From NCBI GenBank assembly GCA_024752435.1, contig CP103032.1:558001-622000 (forward strand): a stretch of DNA of 64,000 bases, given 5' to 3'. Numbering within the stretch: the stretch's first letter is position 1; the number at the start of each line of letters is the position of its first letter. The notes beneath the pieces were generated by a model. The model was not told the DNA's origin and ran no database searches. It worked only from the letters and a program-made list of their open reading frames with translations. Both the position numbers and the translations under genes were made by a program. Of this stretch, positions 24,961 through 36,125 are shown piece after piece. The DNA comes from Allantophomopsis cytisporea. Lineage: Eukaryota; Ascomycota; Leotiomycetes; Phacidiales; Phacidiaceae.

Positions 24961-27311
24961 CTATTCGATCCTTTTGGCAGCAGAAACATCTGGAACACCC
25001 GTACCCTCAACGACCTTTGATCCGACGATCTCATAGATTGGAATCTCTGCAAGGACCGAGGTGATGTTATGCAAGGTTGGAAGTCTCTTCCAGTCAAGTC
25101 CCTCAATCTCAATACTCTTGTTGTCGGGAATAGCCATGCTCGTTACAGTCTGCGGCACCGTCTCTTCGGCATGAGCAACACAGACAGGGTATTCGGCATC
25201 CGCCTTGCCACGGTCTCCTACAGCAGGTACATATCTGTAGACTAAAATTCCATAATCAGCCTCTCCACCGATTGTGCCAGCTTCGGACTTGGGATCTTTG
25301 GAAGCGAGGTTGTCGAGTTTCATCTCGACGAATTGAGCGCCTCTCCACGATGCCTGCATATGGTAAGAGGTATCGGTGCGCTGAATGTCTATATCACAGT
25401 AGACTTTTGGCATTCCGAGTTCGTCTCTCCCAGTGACGATCGGGTCGGTTAAACTCTCGAATAGCACAGGCATATAGGTGCCAACGATAGAAGAGCCATC
25501 TTTTTTGGTATACTCGACGCCATGAATATAAAGGCCAAAATGGTTATAACCACCCCCACCAAGCCAAACCATGTTTCCCAGTGTGGTAGCCGAGAATGAA
25601 GCATATGCGACAGTACTGGGAGACTTGAACTTGTAGTTTTCATTGGGGAGGAGATTCTGAAGAAAAGTTCTTGATGTCTTAAACTTGATCGAAGCTGTAA
25701 CGAAAGTTTGAGCCAGAGAAGGTCTTGGTTCCCCGTAGACATCTTGTCTCGGACCAGGAGCCGGACCAAAAGCAATAGGGGATCTCCAGTATAAACGAGG
25801 GTTCTTCGATCGTTGATATTTCCAGTAGCGATTCGTCGAGTTATCATATTCATCCCAACCAAAGTTGTAGACTGTGTATGCCATCATATCTATTTGCGGC
25901 TTTCCATCCACCCAGTCTTTGCCGGCTTGACGCGAGAATTCTTGGATTTTATGCGCGCGTTCATAGCGAATTTCTTCGTAGAGCTTAAGACGTTCAGGAA
26001 TCTCGTCAACACTCGTCCCTAATGGCAAGACAACTGCCAATGATACTGCGTCCTCGATAGCTACACCACCACCTTGCCCCTGATCTATTAAATTGTTAGC
26101 CATCTTATTACGTTGCGTGTACGTGAATACTTACGGGGAAGGAACGGATGTGCTGCATCTCCAAGCAGTGCGAGACGATCGTTCGTCCATGTTGGTAGGG
26201 GCTTCATATCGAGGAGTTTCCACACTTTCAAACTCTTCGCATCCGCTTTCCCAAGTAAGGCGAGGATTTTTGGGTCAAAATTTTCATAAACCTTTAGAAG
26301 CTGCTCCAAGCTTCCCTGTTTGTTCCATTCTATTGAAGTCAGATGTCATGATTGAAACAGATGATTGAATCACATACCATCTCCAGAGCTTTGCGACTCA
26401 TCTTCAGGGTGAATACAGACAAAGTTGAGCAGTTCATTATCATTGCAAGGGTATACAACGATTCTACGATCGGCAGCATACCACATAGCCAATTCGCACT
26501 CCCCAACCAGATCCGCTGTCTTTGGATCTGCTTCGACATCTTTCCTGGACAGTAAGAATCTAAATGCTGCCTTTCCAGACGTAAAAAGTTCGCTCTGAAA
26601 GCCAGTAACACACGCGCGAGTTTTGGACTACAAAATTCATTAGATGCCGATCTATATTATAGAATTCTAAACTTACGTAAATGCCATCAGCACCAATGAC
26701 GACATCTGCAGTAACCTTCGTAGAATCTGCAAGTTCCAGTGTCGCAGAACGAGGATCAACCTTCAAGACTTTGCTTGAAAGATGAAGTACAGCTGGCTTT
26801 CCTTGACCTCCTTCACATATGGCAGCTTTCTTCAATGCATCGTGAAGTCGTACTCTATGGGATAATTGCCACGGATGCTGCCAAAGCTTATTCGGCTCTC
26901 TGAGATCCATCTTGCGCTTCGATTCGTTCTTCTCGTTGTATTCGGCGATGTGGTCCATGTTAACTGCACCGAAGTTTTCCGGGATAAGCCCGTATCTCCG
27001 AAGTAGGCCATTTGCATTGGGTGCCAGATGAATAGCAGCGCCCGTCTCTTCCGCGAATTGGGAAGCTTCATAGATCTGTCTTGTTGAGCTTTTTGGGGTT
27101 GGAAATTCAAACACTCCAAACTCACTGATACATGATGGCCTTGTCGACGAAGTCCAATCGCAGCACTCAAACCACCAATTCCTGCCCCAATGATAGCAAT
27201 GTCAAGAGGTTTCAAGGGTTCTGGTTCCTGTGGGTAGCTGTTTGTAGTAAGAGTTGGTTTCCATTTGATACCATTCGTGCCATTTGTACTCTGTGTACCG
27301 TTTGGAGACAT
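24961..27311 (-). CDS. FAD monooxygenase fused to acetoacetate-decarboxylase-like domain
   Basis: Exons 27311-27126, 27075-26677, 26627-26378, 26329-26135 and 26084-24961 join to 717 residues, all with GT..AG introns. The N-terminal 400 residues are a salicylate-hydroxylase-type flavin monooxygenase: the Rossmann motif GAGIGG is at about 42-47, the DG-type motif VVIGADGIY near 190, and GDAAHPFLPHQGQG near 336-349. From about residue 470 the chain becomes an acetoacetate-decarboxylase-like (ADC) beta barrel, with a GRDELGMPK stretch near 562-570, the place of the Schiff-base lysine region in ADC proteins. Such a chain could hydroxylate an aromatic or enol substrate and act on the resulting beta-keto acid. 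Stand-alone salicylate hydroxylases are about 420 residues, so the extra 300 residues are a true fusion. Whether the ADC part is active is uncertain. Confidence 0.88.
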
Positions 27312-28216
27312 TTTAAAAGTTGAGAAGAAATTATGGAGGTAATTGAGAGCAGTACTTCGTCCTTTTGAATGTCGGATGTTACTGTAATCACAAGTCAATA
27401 GGGTGGTCGTATTAATCAACTAGGTCTAGTCAATCGCGGGGTATCTATTGCTGTAACGGCTCCACGCCTTATAGCTTCTGCTGATGGTATTTTCAACATT
27501 CAGGTTGTGGGACCCATAAATGCACAGGCTGTACAATACCTTACCTCATATCATACTCTTTCGGGTATGTGGGGGATCCGATGTGGGGGGGAACAGGGGC
27601 ATTTTATTCTATGGGATCACACATAATGAAGATTGAGCATAGAGATCACCGATCATAGCGCAGAAGAATTGATAAATGCCAAAGCTGAGAGTCCCTTCTC
27701 GAATGAGGAGTAAAGCGAGGAGTAACGAAGTCGGTGGAAGATCCAACCGATTTGCGCAATATCGTGGTCGAGAAATCTATATCTCAATACTCTTGTTCAT
27801 TACCTCATCTTAGTGTTGTGAGCCTCCATCAATTATGTTTCTACGCTAAGAGTTATGGAGTCTTTTCCGCATCCTAAAGACTCCTATCATCTCATTTTTC
27901 ATTCACGGGAAGCTGTGAAAGATCAACTTTTCCGAATACCATTTTTTGGGATTGTAATGCTTCTCGGCCGCTCCCTCGCTCGCATAACCGTTATAGACCT
28001 AGGAAGGGACAAGTATAATATACCTAGCACTTGCCTAGGTATCTACCCATGCATCCGTTATCCGACCCCTCAGCCTTGTATACAGCCTTGAGCACCACTA
28101 CTCTTGATGACCTAGATACCTAAAAACGTCTGCTGCCAATTCATCGTATTCCCGTTTCTTTATCTAGCGACACAATAAGTGTTCCTCTTTATCAATTCTT
28201 TGAATCTTCATTTAGA
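27312..28216. promoter_or_regulatory. Divergent promoter region of monooxygenase and SDR genes
   Basis: A 905-base region between two divergently transcribed oxidoreductase genes. CCTAGGTAT or close variants (ACCTAGGAA, ATACCTAGC, CCTAGGTATC, ACCTAGATACCTA) cluster between 27998 and 28122, within 220 bases of the SDR start. These could be operator sites for a cluster regulator or a simple repeat. No coding frame is recognisable. Confidence 0.45.
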
Positions 28217-29077
28217 ATGGCCTCTCCTGTATGTTTGATAACGGCCGGATCTGCTGGTCTTGGTGCCGCTACCGCTCGTCTTTTCGCAACTGCGGGGTAC
28301 CGAGTAGCTATCAATTATCACAGCAACAGCGATAGAGCCAAAGATGTAGTCGAGGAGCTTCAAAAGCTTTCAACATTGCCTACTGGAAAAGATTCCAATT
28401 TTACTGCCATCAAAGCTGACGTATCCAAACGAGAAGAGATCACGAGATTGGTCGATGAAGCAGTATCAACAATGGGTAGACTGGATGTTGTGTACTCGAA
28501 TCATGGATGGACAGAGCTTCGTGGCTTTGAGAGTCTGGATGCAAATGTCATCGAGGATGACTGGGACCGTTGCTACAATATGAATGTCAAATCTCATCTT
28601 TGGCTGATACACGCTGCAAAGCCACATCTAGACAAGACCGAGGGAGCGTTCATAACAACGGCATCTCTAGCAGGCGTCAAAGCTAGCGGGAGTTCATTGG
28701 TAGGCTGATCAGTGCAAATGAATTTGTTCATAGAGTACTAATGTTTTTGCAAGGCATACTCTGTGACAAAGGCTGCACAGATACATCTCATTAAAGGTCT
28801 GGCTCTGATTGCTGCTCCGAAGATTCGTGTCAACTCGGTCGCTCCGGGCTTGCTTCTCACAGAGTGGGGCTTGAAGTTTCCGCAAACCAAGATAGATGCT
28901 CACATCGGAAAGACAAAATTAGGAAGGGTCGCCACAGTTGAGGTACGTTCGTAGACTTCTAGTTAAGGGTATTCCGCTAACACTTAGTAGGATGTTGCAG
29001 ACCAGGTTTTGTGCTTTGCGAAAAGTCGTTCTGTAACCGGCCAAAATGCCCTCATAGATGCGGGTTTCACCGTTTAG
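28217..29077 (+). CDS. Short-chain dehydrogenase/reductase
   Basis: Exons 28217-28699, 28754-28942 and 28991-29077 join to 252 residues, the classical SDR length. The cofactor motif TAGSAGLG is at about residues 10-17. The catalytic Ser lies in TTASLAG, and the YxxxK motif is AYSVTKAA, split by the first intron. The usual NNAG is replaced by SNHG. The C-terminus (VTGQNALIDAGFTV) matches the normal SDR end. It probably reduces a ketone or oxidises an alcohol in the cytosol with NAD(P)H. It diverges from the monooxygenase-ADC gene across a 0.9 kb promoter and may work with it. The substrate is unknown. Confidence 0.9.
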
Positions 29078-29891
29078 TTGTTCTGTGCTTATTTTCATAT
29101 TGCTGTTCAAAACGAGAAATTGTTGCAGTATTTTCGGAAATATGTTAAGCAAACAAGAAATCAAAGCACATTTGTCTGCAGGTTCTGGACACGTCGTACT
29201 TTGCACTCACTGTCATACATGATGTGAATCAAATCAAGATAGCAAATGGCAAATGGCCCTGTCACGGTACAAGATTCATGGTATCGTTGGTTTCTTGTGC
29301 AAGTTACTCAAGATAAACATTGCCTCTTAAAGAAATTTTAATAGACGATTTTATTGCTACAGTCTTGTTCATGTCAGATTTGCCCGCTCCTCACCTTCGT
29401 GCATACACTCATCTGATATCCCCTCTTGCCTCCGGACCAGCCCTCCCCGTTCATCCACCAATATCAATCTATGGAGTGACAATAGCAGAACAGGTGGAAT
29501 AGAGTCATAGGCAGAGTGAGTTACCCATAGGGTTACACTCATAGAGTCATACTCATTGTTTTCATCTTTATGTCCCACGTGGACTGGAGGATATAATGCC
29601 CTGGATTCTATGAGGTAGCTGTTCTCTCTTACTTACTTGTCATCGTTTCCATACATATATATACATCCATTGTAAACCGAAGATCATAATATTGAAGGAT
29701 TCTAATCAACATCATCAATTCTAAAAGATCAATACTTTGAACCTTTCAGAATATCTTGACATTCATCCTGGCCCATTTCGTCAGGTCAAGCTTATCTCGT
29801 CAGATCAGTGTGTTGAATCAATAGAAAACTTAACACTTCCTAACCAGATTTCTGACTTCCATTATTGGCATAACGGAAACCGGTAGCTAAG
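29078..29891. other. Intergenic, promoter of orphan Cys-rich protein
   Basis: An AT-rich spacer of 814 bases between two co-directional genes. The last 250 bases are pyrimidine-rich leader-type sequence before the ATG at 29892. No gene is supported. Confidence 0.5.
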
Positions 29892-31283
29892 ATGCCAGAT
29901 CAAGTTGAGCCTGCATCCACACCTACCGAAAACAAAGATAAAGGCAAGGCAAATGTCAAGTTTGTTAAGAAGCCCAAATCGTCGCTGAAGAAGGCGGATA
30001 CAGAAATACCATCTGACACAAATAAAGACAACAGTAACGTCGAAGCTGCGAACCCCCAGACGTTAACGCCAAGACAAGTCGAGCACAAGAAAAAGCAAGC
30101 AGCCATCGCAACAGCCAAGCGCGATTACCCGCCCTTCGTTGGGCGTGAGGTATACTTAGCGTCCAAATCTGAGCAGAACAACAAACCACACACGAGGTTT
30201 ACCGCTGTCTCTATCCACACTGCTAAATGTGATGGCTGCGAGGAACATAATACCTTGGTGCTTCAGCGATGCTTCTCATGTGGCTACCATATGTGCCGAC
30301 AGTGTATGGTCGTCGACAAAACGGGTATACACCCCCTCCGCGATGACTTGGACTGGGAGCCCAATAAGATGCCTCATACTACATCCAGAAATGTCGATAG
30401 ACATGGCGTGGGCATCATCCTCAGTAGTGGACAGAGGAATAGAGCCCGTGGTGCAGTATCTGCGCGTTTTGTTGCTTCAAGTGATGATGACACTGGGGAT
30501 GGCAGCGAGGATGAGGAGCTTGAAAAGATTGATGATGTGAAGGTTGTTCAGGAGAAGCGGGAGCATGATCGGATTGGAGCTACCGCCAGCGCATTGAAGA
30601 AAAGGATATCTGCTGAGAAAAACGAAGATCGAATGGATGAACTTCCACACGAATCGCTAATACAAGTACGTCAACGAAGTACTAAGCGAAAACGATCTGC
30701 CGTCGATGATTATGATGGTATGTTTGTGGCTCAGTCCGATTCCGAAGATAATGACGAAGATGATGATTATATCCATCCAGCGGCGAAAAGGATTAATCTA
30801 AGAAGTGCGAAGATGATGAAGACATCCTCAGGTGCCTCTTTCATGAGTGCGTCGAAACACTTTGTAAAATCATCAATCTCTGCTATGAGCTCATCGGCTT
30901 CTGGCATAAACTCATCCATGTCTGCCATGACCGCGAATATTTTCGTCGAGGATACCAGGAATAATCAAAACCTAGACATGGATGGCGATGATATCTACAA
31001 TGCCACCCCAACCTCATCGCCAGTTCTTATACAGCGACAGCTTAACCCGCACGTCCATAACGCAGCTGCGTCAAATACAATTGAAATCTTAGGAACCTCC
31101 AGCCCAAACCATGACACCAGCATAGCATCAACAACGGAGCAGCGTCTTGTGGGAAGAACTATAGCTGAAGCACCAAATATCTCAAGAGCGTCATCTTCAG
31201 ATCTGTCCAGTCTTCCGGATACACCATCTGTCGAGGATGAGGCTGCAGAGACACTCATGAAGCTGCTTGGGCACTCGAATTAG
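29892..31283 (+). CDS. Orphan, probably nuclear, Cys-rich protein
   Basis: A single-exon frame of 463 residues. The N-terminal 70 residues are Lys/Thr-rich and disordered. Residues about 112-145 hold a compact Cys cluster, CDGCEEHNTLVLQRCFSCGYHMCRQC: four CxxC-like pairs spaced as in small treble-clef or ZZ/RING-like zinc modules. The rest is low in complexity: acidic stretches (SSDDDTGDGSEDEELEK, SEDNDEDDD), basic patches such as KRKRS that look like nuclear localisation signals, and a Ser/Met-rich repeat-like area around residues 315-350. I do not recognise a named family. The composition suggests a chromatin- or RNA-associated protein, and this is inference. Only the zinc module is likely to be folded. 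Confidence 0.72.
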   Translation: MPDQVEPASTPTENKDKGKANVKFVKKPKSSLKKADTEIPSDTNKDNSNVEAANPQTLTPRQVEHKKKQAAIATAKRDYPPFVGREVYLASKSEQNNKPHTRFTAVSIHTAKCDGCEEHNTLVLQRCFSCGYHMCRQCMVVDKTGIHPLRDDLDWEPNKMPHTTSRNVDRHGVGIILSSGQRNRARGAVSARFVASSDDDTGDGSEDEELEKIDDVKVVQEKREHDRIGATASALKKRISAEKNEDRMDELPHESLIQVRQRSTKRKRSAVDDYDGMFVAQSDSEDNDEDDDYIHPAAKRINLRSAKMMKTSSGASFMSASKHFVKSSISAMSSSASGINSSMSAMTANIFVEDTRNNQNLDMDGDDIYNATPTSSPVLIQRQLNPHVHNAAASNTIEILGTSSPNHDTSIASTTEQRLVGRTIAEAPNISRASSSDLSSLPDTPSVEDEAAETLMKLLGHSN

Positions 31284-33063
31284 ACGGCGTTCTCACGGGA
31301 GCTTCAATGTCTACTTGAAATCCAACTACGGGTGTCTGTATTCGGCACAGTTCATTCCTTTCATACTTTAAGCTTCATGCACCTTGAATTTGCTTTCTCC
31401 TTATGAAATTTGATGTCTGAGGAGGGTTGGCTTGATCGCGGTTAAGGTTTGTTAGAGGTGACTTTCTCATATTTGCGTTGATTTTGATCAAAGCTTCATG
31501 TCAGGCATGTTCTGACTCGTCTTGGCAATCATTATTTGTGTAATCTTATTAGTGGATAATACAAATGCGTTGAAATAGATGTATTGCGATCTGCACGAGA
31601 ACTTCACATCTATACATCTGGATAGAGAACCAACTCTGTGACTTCGCAAACTTTAGTTTGAAGCAACGTCTCAAGCTCAGTATATATGACAGACTTGTGC
31701 CAAGGCTGATAGCAGATACAGCTATACTCGCTTTTCACAAGAAATGATCCTTAAGCCTTACACAAAAATCAAGTCCAACCTTTTCAACAATTTCAATCCG
31801 TTCATGGCTGTCACACTTCTTACTCTATTTCACTAGGTTTACCAAACAGATAAAGTACCACAATCGTCTTGGCCTTGTTCTTCTCCATTGTTCTTTCACT
31901 CTTGAATGTCTTCATCATCTAACAATACGCCTTTAATGTCTAGAATTCCATCCTAACCGTCTGTTTCTCTCACGCCTTAGCGCATAGAGCCAGACTTTAA
32001 ATACTGAAAATTAAGTCCGCAAGAGTTGTAGCAATAGAGGAACATGACATGAATTCTTTGGTAATATATTTAGTGATATCAATACTAGGATTTCCTAACA
32101 CTAAACACTTTCAAGAAAAGTACTGGGTGATGTGAGTCAGGCTATCTATCTATGCATCAAGATCACCAGATGCCTCTGCAGCTTGAATTCTGAATATTTA
32201 ATTCGTCGTCAATGAAAAATATTAGGAGATCTGCTTAGCTCCTCTGTCTTCTGCTGAATAAAACGACAAATATCTTCTCTACCCGCGTTTAATGTTGCGC
32301 CTCATAGATATCTCTTCTTATACTAGCCCTCGGATGGGTCGATTGTCATAGATATATAGCTGATATGTATTTTCCTTCTCAATGCGGCACGGATAGCCTT
32401 TATTCATCCAGAAACTAGACCTACAATATGCACAACGAATCTATGAAAAATTCTAGATGCGCCCATATTGCACTTCTAGCTGTAACCTGGCGATTTGTAA
32501 CATTAGGTACGTGATATTCTAGTTTCAATAAGCATAATTACGCTCTAGGATATATCCGCACATATGACTGGCGATTATACAGCCGTAAACACTGCCAGAT
32601 CAGCAACACGGAAAATTCCAAATTTCGATCCTTTCTCGAATGCGTAAAATCCGTTACTGATGGAATTATACTCTAACTCGTCTATGTTGACACCATCAGC
32701 GATAAGAGCTCCTTTACCTAATGCGGTTCTGATGGCTCAGTTAACAAATACAAATAAAGGAATTCTATTTTAAGCTAAAACTGTCAAAACCGTAAATGTG
32801 ATTATAACGGGATTTCTGATTTATGTTGGATACTCAATAATTACAGCTCATAAATCGTACGAATATTACCTCTTAGTTTGGCCCGCACTCGGCAACTAAC
32901 AAAGTAACCACTCCGCGCACGCTTCGTTCAACCCCGCCAAATATCGCAGCCACATCAACGACAACTCGTCCATCCATTCGCGAATGATACCCCATCATTA
33001 TCCCGCTCGTGACACAGAATGCCATAATCACAAGTCGCATTTTCCGGAAATAAATAAGCGGCG
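31284..33063. other. AT-rich spacer, nothing recognised
   Basis: About 1.8 kb with many stops in all frames. It has no open frame of note until 32873, where a minus-strand frame is a shadow region of the next gene. It could hide a non-coding RNA or a decayed element, but no terminal repeats or conserved words were seen. Confidence 0.5.
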
Positions 33064-34178
33064 ATGTCAGGAATAGACGGAAGCCAGCATGGCGACGACA
33101 TGTCTCCGGACAGCAGCAATAAGAGCAGATTGATGTTACCAATGAGCTGTGATCCTCCGGGTCCGGCGAATCCTCCCAAACAGCTCGTTTGGATTGTAAG
33201 GCCTCCTAGAGCTCTTGGCGGCCGAGAGTTTGGGGCTCCCGACTTTAATGCTGACTTGATTAGGTCTTTGGCGGTACAGGTCATATGGGACGCTCAGTAG
33301 TGAAAGCAGCGCTTGCGCACAACGACTTTGTAACGGCTGTTGGGCGCGTATATGAGAACACCCTGGAATCAATGCAGAATTGGCATACCAATTGCCTGGG
33401 TTTACTATGCGATGTACGCGCTCGGGAGTCGGTCGATCACGTGATTCAAAAGACGATCCAGAAGTTCGGCCGGGTCGATTTGATAGCGAACTGTTCTGGA
33501 TATGGAGTTATAGGTGCTTGTGAGGATCAGGATGAGCACGAAATTCGCAATCAATTCGAGACGAATTTTATGGGTACTGTGAATATTATCCAGCTCAGCT
33601 TGCCGTATTTCAGAGAGCAAGGTGCTGGCAGATACCTTATTTTCAGCAGCACAGGTGGTGCATTAGGTGTCCCTGGCCTGGGCCCTTATTGTGCTACTAA
33701 ATATGCCGTTGAAGGACTTGTTGAAGCAATGCTCTATGAGATTGACAGCTTCAATATCAAAGCTACATTGGTAGAGCCCGGGTTTGTTCGAAGAGATGAG
33801 CCTGATTGGGTTACAAATCCCCTACCTACATGGGGTCACTTCCTTATTAAACCGCCCAGTGAGCCATATTCTTCACCTACCAGTCCGGCTTTGCATGCGA
33901 AGCGCATGGTGCAGTGGCTTGGAGATAGGCAGCCTACAAGTGCGGTCAAATGTGCAGAATTGGTCTGGCAATTAGGACACTGCAGTTATCCACCATTGAG
34001 ATTATTATTAGGGAGCTATGCTATTGAGAGTATCAGAGATAGACTGAGGAGCATCATTGAGGAGTTGGAGGACTGGAAGCATTTGAACTTCCCTGTTGCT
34101 CCAGATGTCTTGCTTGAAGAGAAGGATGAAAACGAGGTAGAAGGTAGCGGCTCCGTAGCTCCTGAAACTGCCACCTGA
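33064..34178 (+). CDS. SDR-family oxidoreductase with N-terminal extension
   Basis: Exons 33064-33195 and 33264-34178 join to 348 residues across a GTAAGG..ATTAG intron. The cofactor-binding loop is rebuilt over the junction (LVWIV then FGGTGHMGRS). Then come the Asn-containing NCSGYG, the active-site Ser in FSSTGGALG, and YCATKYAVEG with the catalytic Tyr and Lys. The first 37 residues are hydrophilic and rich in Ser and Pro, with no targeting signal that I can see. The motif GGTGHMG is an unusual version of TGxxxGxG, nearer to that of atypical or extended SDRs, while the catalytic part is classical. The C-terminal 80 residues resemble the substrate lids of retinol-dehydrogenase-like fungal SDRs. 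Later Met codons at 33100 and 33133 are alternative starts. Confidence 0.85.
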
Positions 34179-34722
34179 GATACTTTTATGGTTTAGAAAT
34201 CAGTGCTACGAAGAAAAGGACGTTATTTCCCCTCGCAATGAGGGATGGTAATCCTGCGTTCTGAATTGTGGAAATAAGTTATGCTTATTGCTTATGTTAC
34301 CAGTTGTATTCCCTGTGAAGTCGGAAGATGTCAAGGTCGGTGGAGAGGTCAAGAGGATATAGGGAATACGATCGTGAGAATTACAAAACAGGGACAGGAC
34401 ATCACGGCATTGGTACAGTACTCCAATGAGAACGATTCTAGTGGTATATAAGATTTCTAAAGGATGCTATGTGTTTGTATGTACATCTGAATGAAAAATT
34501 TCTTTCCAGAAAAACGAAATTCTCTATTATGTTCGTAAACCATTTTTTTCTGCTCAATCCAACAGACCGCAATATTCAGTATTATTTGATCCCATTTGTC
34601 TTGATTCCCTAAATATCAAGCATTAGAATGTTTACCTTAGCTATTGTTGCGCAGAACAATTTGGCATGCTCGCACGTCTTTGTATGGTCTTCCTCTCGGG
34701 TATCATATGCAAATCTTTGAGC
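34179..34722. other. Convergent 3' spacer
   Basis: A spacer of 544 bases between the ends of the SDR gene and the Ser-rich membrane protein gene. Frames that overlap its right edge are shadows of the latter. Confidence 0.5.
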
Positions 34723-35570
34723 TCAAGGCAATTCGACTGGCTCATTATACGGACCGGATCTCTTCTGTGTCAAGTTGTTATCCAATTCTGCGGGCTCTCG
34801 ATCATGTTCCAATTCTTGCGGCTTTTCTATTGTGGGCAATTCCTTCCGCTCGGGTCCTGTACCATCCATCTCCGCCGTATTGTCATGCACAGGTGTATAC
34901 TCGGCCGGGTTCTTCTGCACAACAGTCTGTGTGCGTCTTCTTCGCCATAGAAATGCTCCTATTAGTAACAGAAGAAGCACACCGAGACCCACGCCAACGC
35001 CAATGCCGGCTTCTGCTCCCGTCGATAGCCCTGTGTTCGCGGACGCTGTTTCACTAGACAATGTTCCACTAGACGACCCGGTAGCTGATGATGCCGAACT
35101 CGACAACGTCGATGTCTCTATGACTACACCCGCATTTGCCGATGATGTTGCAGAGGTTTCGCTCGAGCCTTCAACCGAGAGAGACCATGTTGTTGCCTTA
35201 CTCGCTTGCGTACCATTGTAGTCGAAGCCAGCGGAGGTGCCGCCCAGCCAGACGGCCGACGAGTTCTGGAAGTCGAAATGACACTGAGTGATATTGGTAT
35301 TGGAGACTTTGGATGTGAAGAGAAAGGCGAAGGGAGAAGAGGTTGCCGTTGTATTGACTAGTTTTGTGTCTAGAGGAGTCAATATAAGCTTACTGGGCTG
35401 TAGCGGGAAGATGTCCCAAGCTTACCTGCATCAGCACAGTAAAGAATTGGCCATAGCGGGAATGTAGCATCGTCGATCCATTGAAGCTCGATGATATCTC
35501 CATAGTTCACGGTACCATTTGGTTGATTATCGCTCGCTGGATAGGCCCAAGTGAAGGTTGGATTTGCCAT
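34723..35570 (-). CDS. Ser-rich single-pass membrane protein (Mid2/WSC-like layout)
   Basis: Exons 35570-35426 and 35369-34723 join to 263 residues. The N-terminal 110 residues form a compact domain with two Cys (LYCADAD and ITQCHFDF) and Trp/Tyr-rich strands. Residues about 115-165 are a Ser/Thr/Ala-rich stalk. A membrane helix at about 171-190 (GVGVGLGVLLLLLIGAFLW) is followed by RRRR and a charged, Glu/Pro-rich cytosolic tail. This is the layout of fungal cell-wall stress sensors and related surface proteins. No signal peptide is visible at the ATG used, so either a short upstream exon has been missed or the helix itself directs insertion. The sensor role is inferred from layout only. Confidence 0.75.
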
Positions 35571-36125
35571 ATTTGTACGCGTAGAATCAAATAATGGGAA
35601 TCACAAGTGTGTTTGGCTATGATTCTAAGGGGGACCTAACATTATTCATGTGTTGTCAAGAACAAGGCTAAGATAGCTTAATTAACTCATTTGAGATGCC
35701 TATCAGTGGGGTGACGCACGGTTCGGCCCCATAATTTTATCTACCTTTAATTGTTACCTCGTTCATCGTGTACGGCGGTAGTGTAATTAGCGTACAAAGT
35801 CTCGTCTTGTAAAGGTTTTTCCATGTCAACAAACGACCTGCGCAGTTGAGCATTTGTGGCAATAGTATAAAATCGCGGCCAGATAGTTGGGTGCGGATAA
35901 GGCTGTAAGGTACCTGTATTCAATGAGTTAAAATAGTGCCTATTTTCATTGACGGACATGAAGCTTCAGGTCATCAAGCAGTTCTGTTCGTAGATAGTCC
36001 ATGCCCTGTCAATCAGTCGCTAGTTTTTGGTGGCTGGTCCCCTCAAGAAGAGGCTCAAAATATTGCCATCCGTTTCTCAATACGAGACCACCAGCGGAAT
36101 CATGTAAATACGTTCCCTGCGAACA
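35571..36125. other. Intergenic between surface protein and MFS pseudogene
   Basis: A spacer of 555 bases containing the promoter of the Ser-rich protein near 35571 and the former promoter of the MFS gene. Short frames have no recognisable motif. Confidence 0.45.
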
